From Chloroflexota bacterium (GTDB lineage: Bacteria > Chloroflexota > Anaerolineae > Anaerolineales > E44-bin32): DNA of 13,146 bases. The position numbers were made by a program, and so were the translations under genes. The stretch is from positions 1 to 13,146 of the forward strand of contig JAPLGR010000629.1 of NCBI GenBank assembly GCA_026390045.1. Reading direction: 5' to 3'. The notes beneath the pieces are model-generated. The model was given only the letters and a program-made list of their open reading frames with translations, was not told the DNA's origin and ran no database searches. Of this stretch, positions 13,048 through 13,146 are shown piece after piece; position 1 is the stretch's first letter, and every line of letters begins with the position of its first letter.

Positions 13048-13146
13048 TTACTCAAGCCCCAGCGTCGCGTCCACCCGGGCCTTGTGCAGGACCGCGCGCA
13101 TCAACAGGCGGGAGACAAGGAGGTACGCGGTGCCGAAGACCAGCAT
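13048..13146 (-). CDS. ABC-2 transporter permease, C-terminal end (partial)
   Basis: The last 32 codons and stop of a minus-strand gene that runs off the right edge. It reads FGTAYLLVSRLLMRAVL near the beginning, a hydrophobic helix, followed by a basic tail (HKARVDATLGLE). This is a common ending of ABC-2 permeases, and it lies 17 bases before a complete ABC-2 permease gene. The in-frame ATG at the window edge is most likely internal. The call rests on context and a short helix, so it is tentative. Confidence 0.6.
   Translation of the reverse strand: MLVFGTAYLLVSRLLMRAVLHKARVDATLGLE

Noticed and set aside
12219..13055. A 278-codon minus-strand frame
   Set aside because: Shadow of the ABC-2 permease in another frame; Arg/Gly/Pro-rich, with no membrane segments.

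Overview
The window is about 13.1 kb of GC-rich bacterial DNA carrying ordinary chromosomal genes plus mobile elements at its left edge. A member of the Chloroflexota, probably Anaerolineae-like, is the best guess. Reasons: a membrane protein with TP/TPT-rich linkers and tail next to a LytR-CpsA-Psr (LCP) gene, a stand-alone cobalamin-binding methylmalonyl-CoA mutase subunit paired with MeaB, and a PRPP synthetase with FSNEN/DDExxTAG-type motifs. This is an inference from gene style, not a phylogenetic result.

Left end (1-1527): the window opens inside the last part of a group II intron. Domains V and VI fold cleanly at 51-121, with a bulged branch-point A. Some 40 bp further is a complete IS5-family insertion sequence (166-1514), with near-perfect 15-bp terminal inverted repeats, a CTAG target duplication and an intact DDE transposase. 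The IS sits at the edge of the Shine-Dalgarno sequence of trpS, so the leader of an essential gene carries two unrelated mobile elements.

Middle, plus strand (1528-5082): trpS (tryptophanyl-tRNA synthetase); a two-gene unit of the B12-binding mutase subunit and its GTPase chaperone MeaB, closed by a strong intrinsic terminator at 4015-4035; then prs (PRPP synthetase). A small lipoprotein gene (5274-5768) converges on a minus-strand gene for a cytoplasmic HExxH protein (5777-6310).

6400-9472, plus strand: a TalC/FSA-type transaldolase, then an LCP-family envelope protein and a membrane-anchored helical-repeat protein with Thr/Pro-rich linker and tail, probably co-transcribed. A perfect 10-bp hairpin (9560-9587) separates them from the minus-strand block.

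9630-13146, minus strand, read from the right: the end of one ABC-2 permease, a complete ABC-2 permease, an isoprenylcysteine-methyltransferase-like membrane protein, then a DEDDh exonuclease and a GNAT-like acyltransferase. No tRNA, rRNA, CRISPR array, toxin-antitoxin pair or recognisable defence cassette was seen. The most unusual part is the stacked mobile elements upstream of trpS; the rest is mostly housekeeping and envelope genes with a few divergent or unassigned members.
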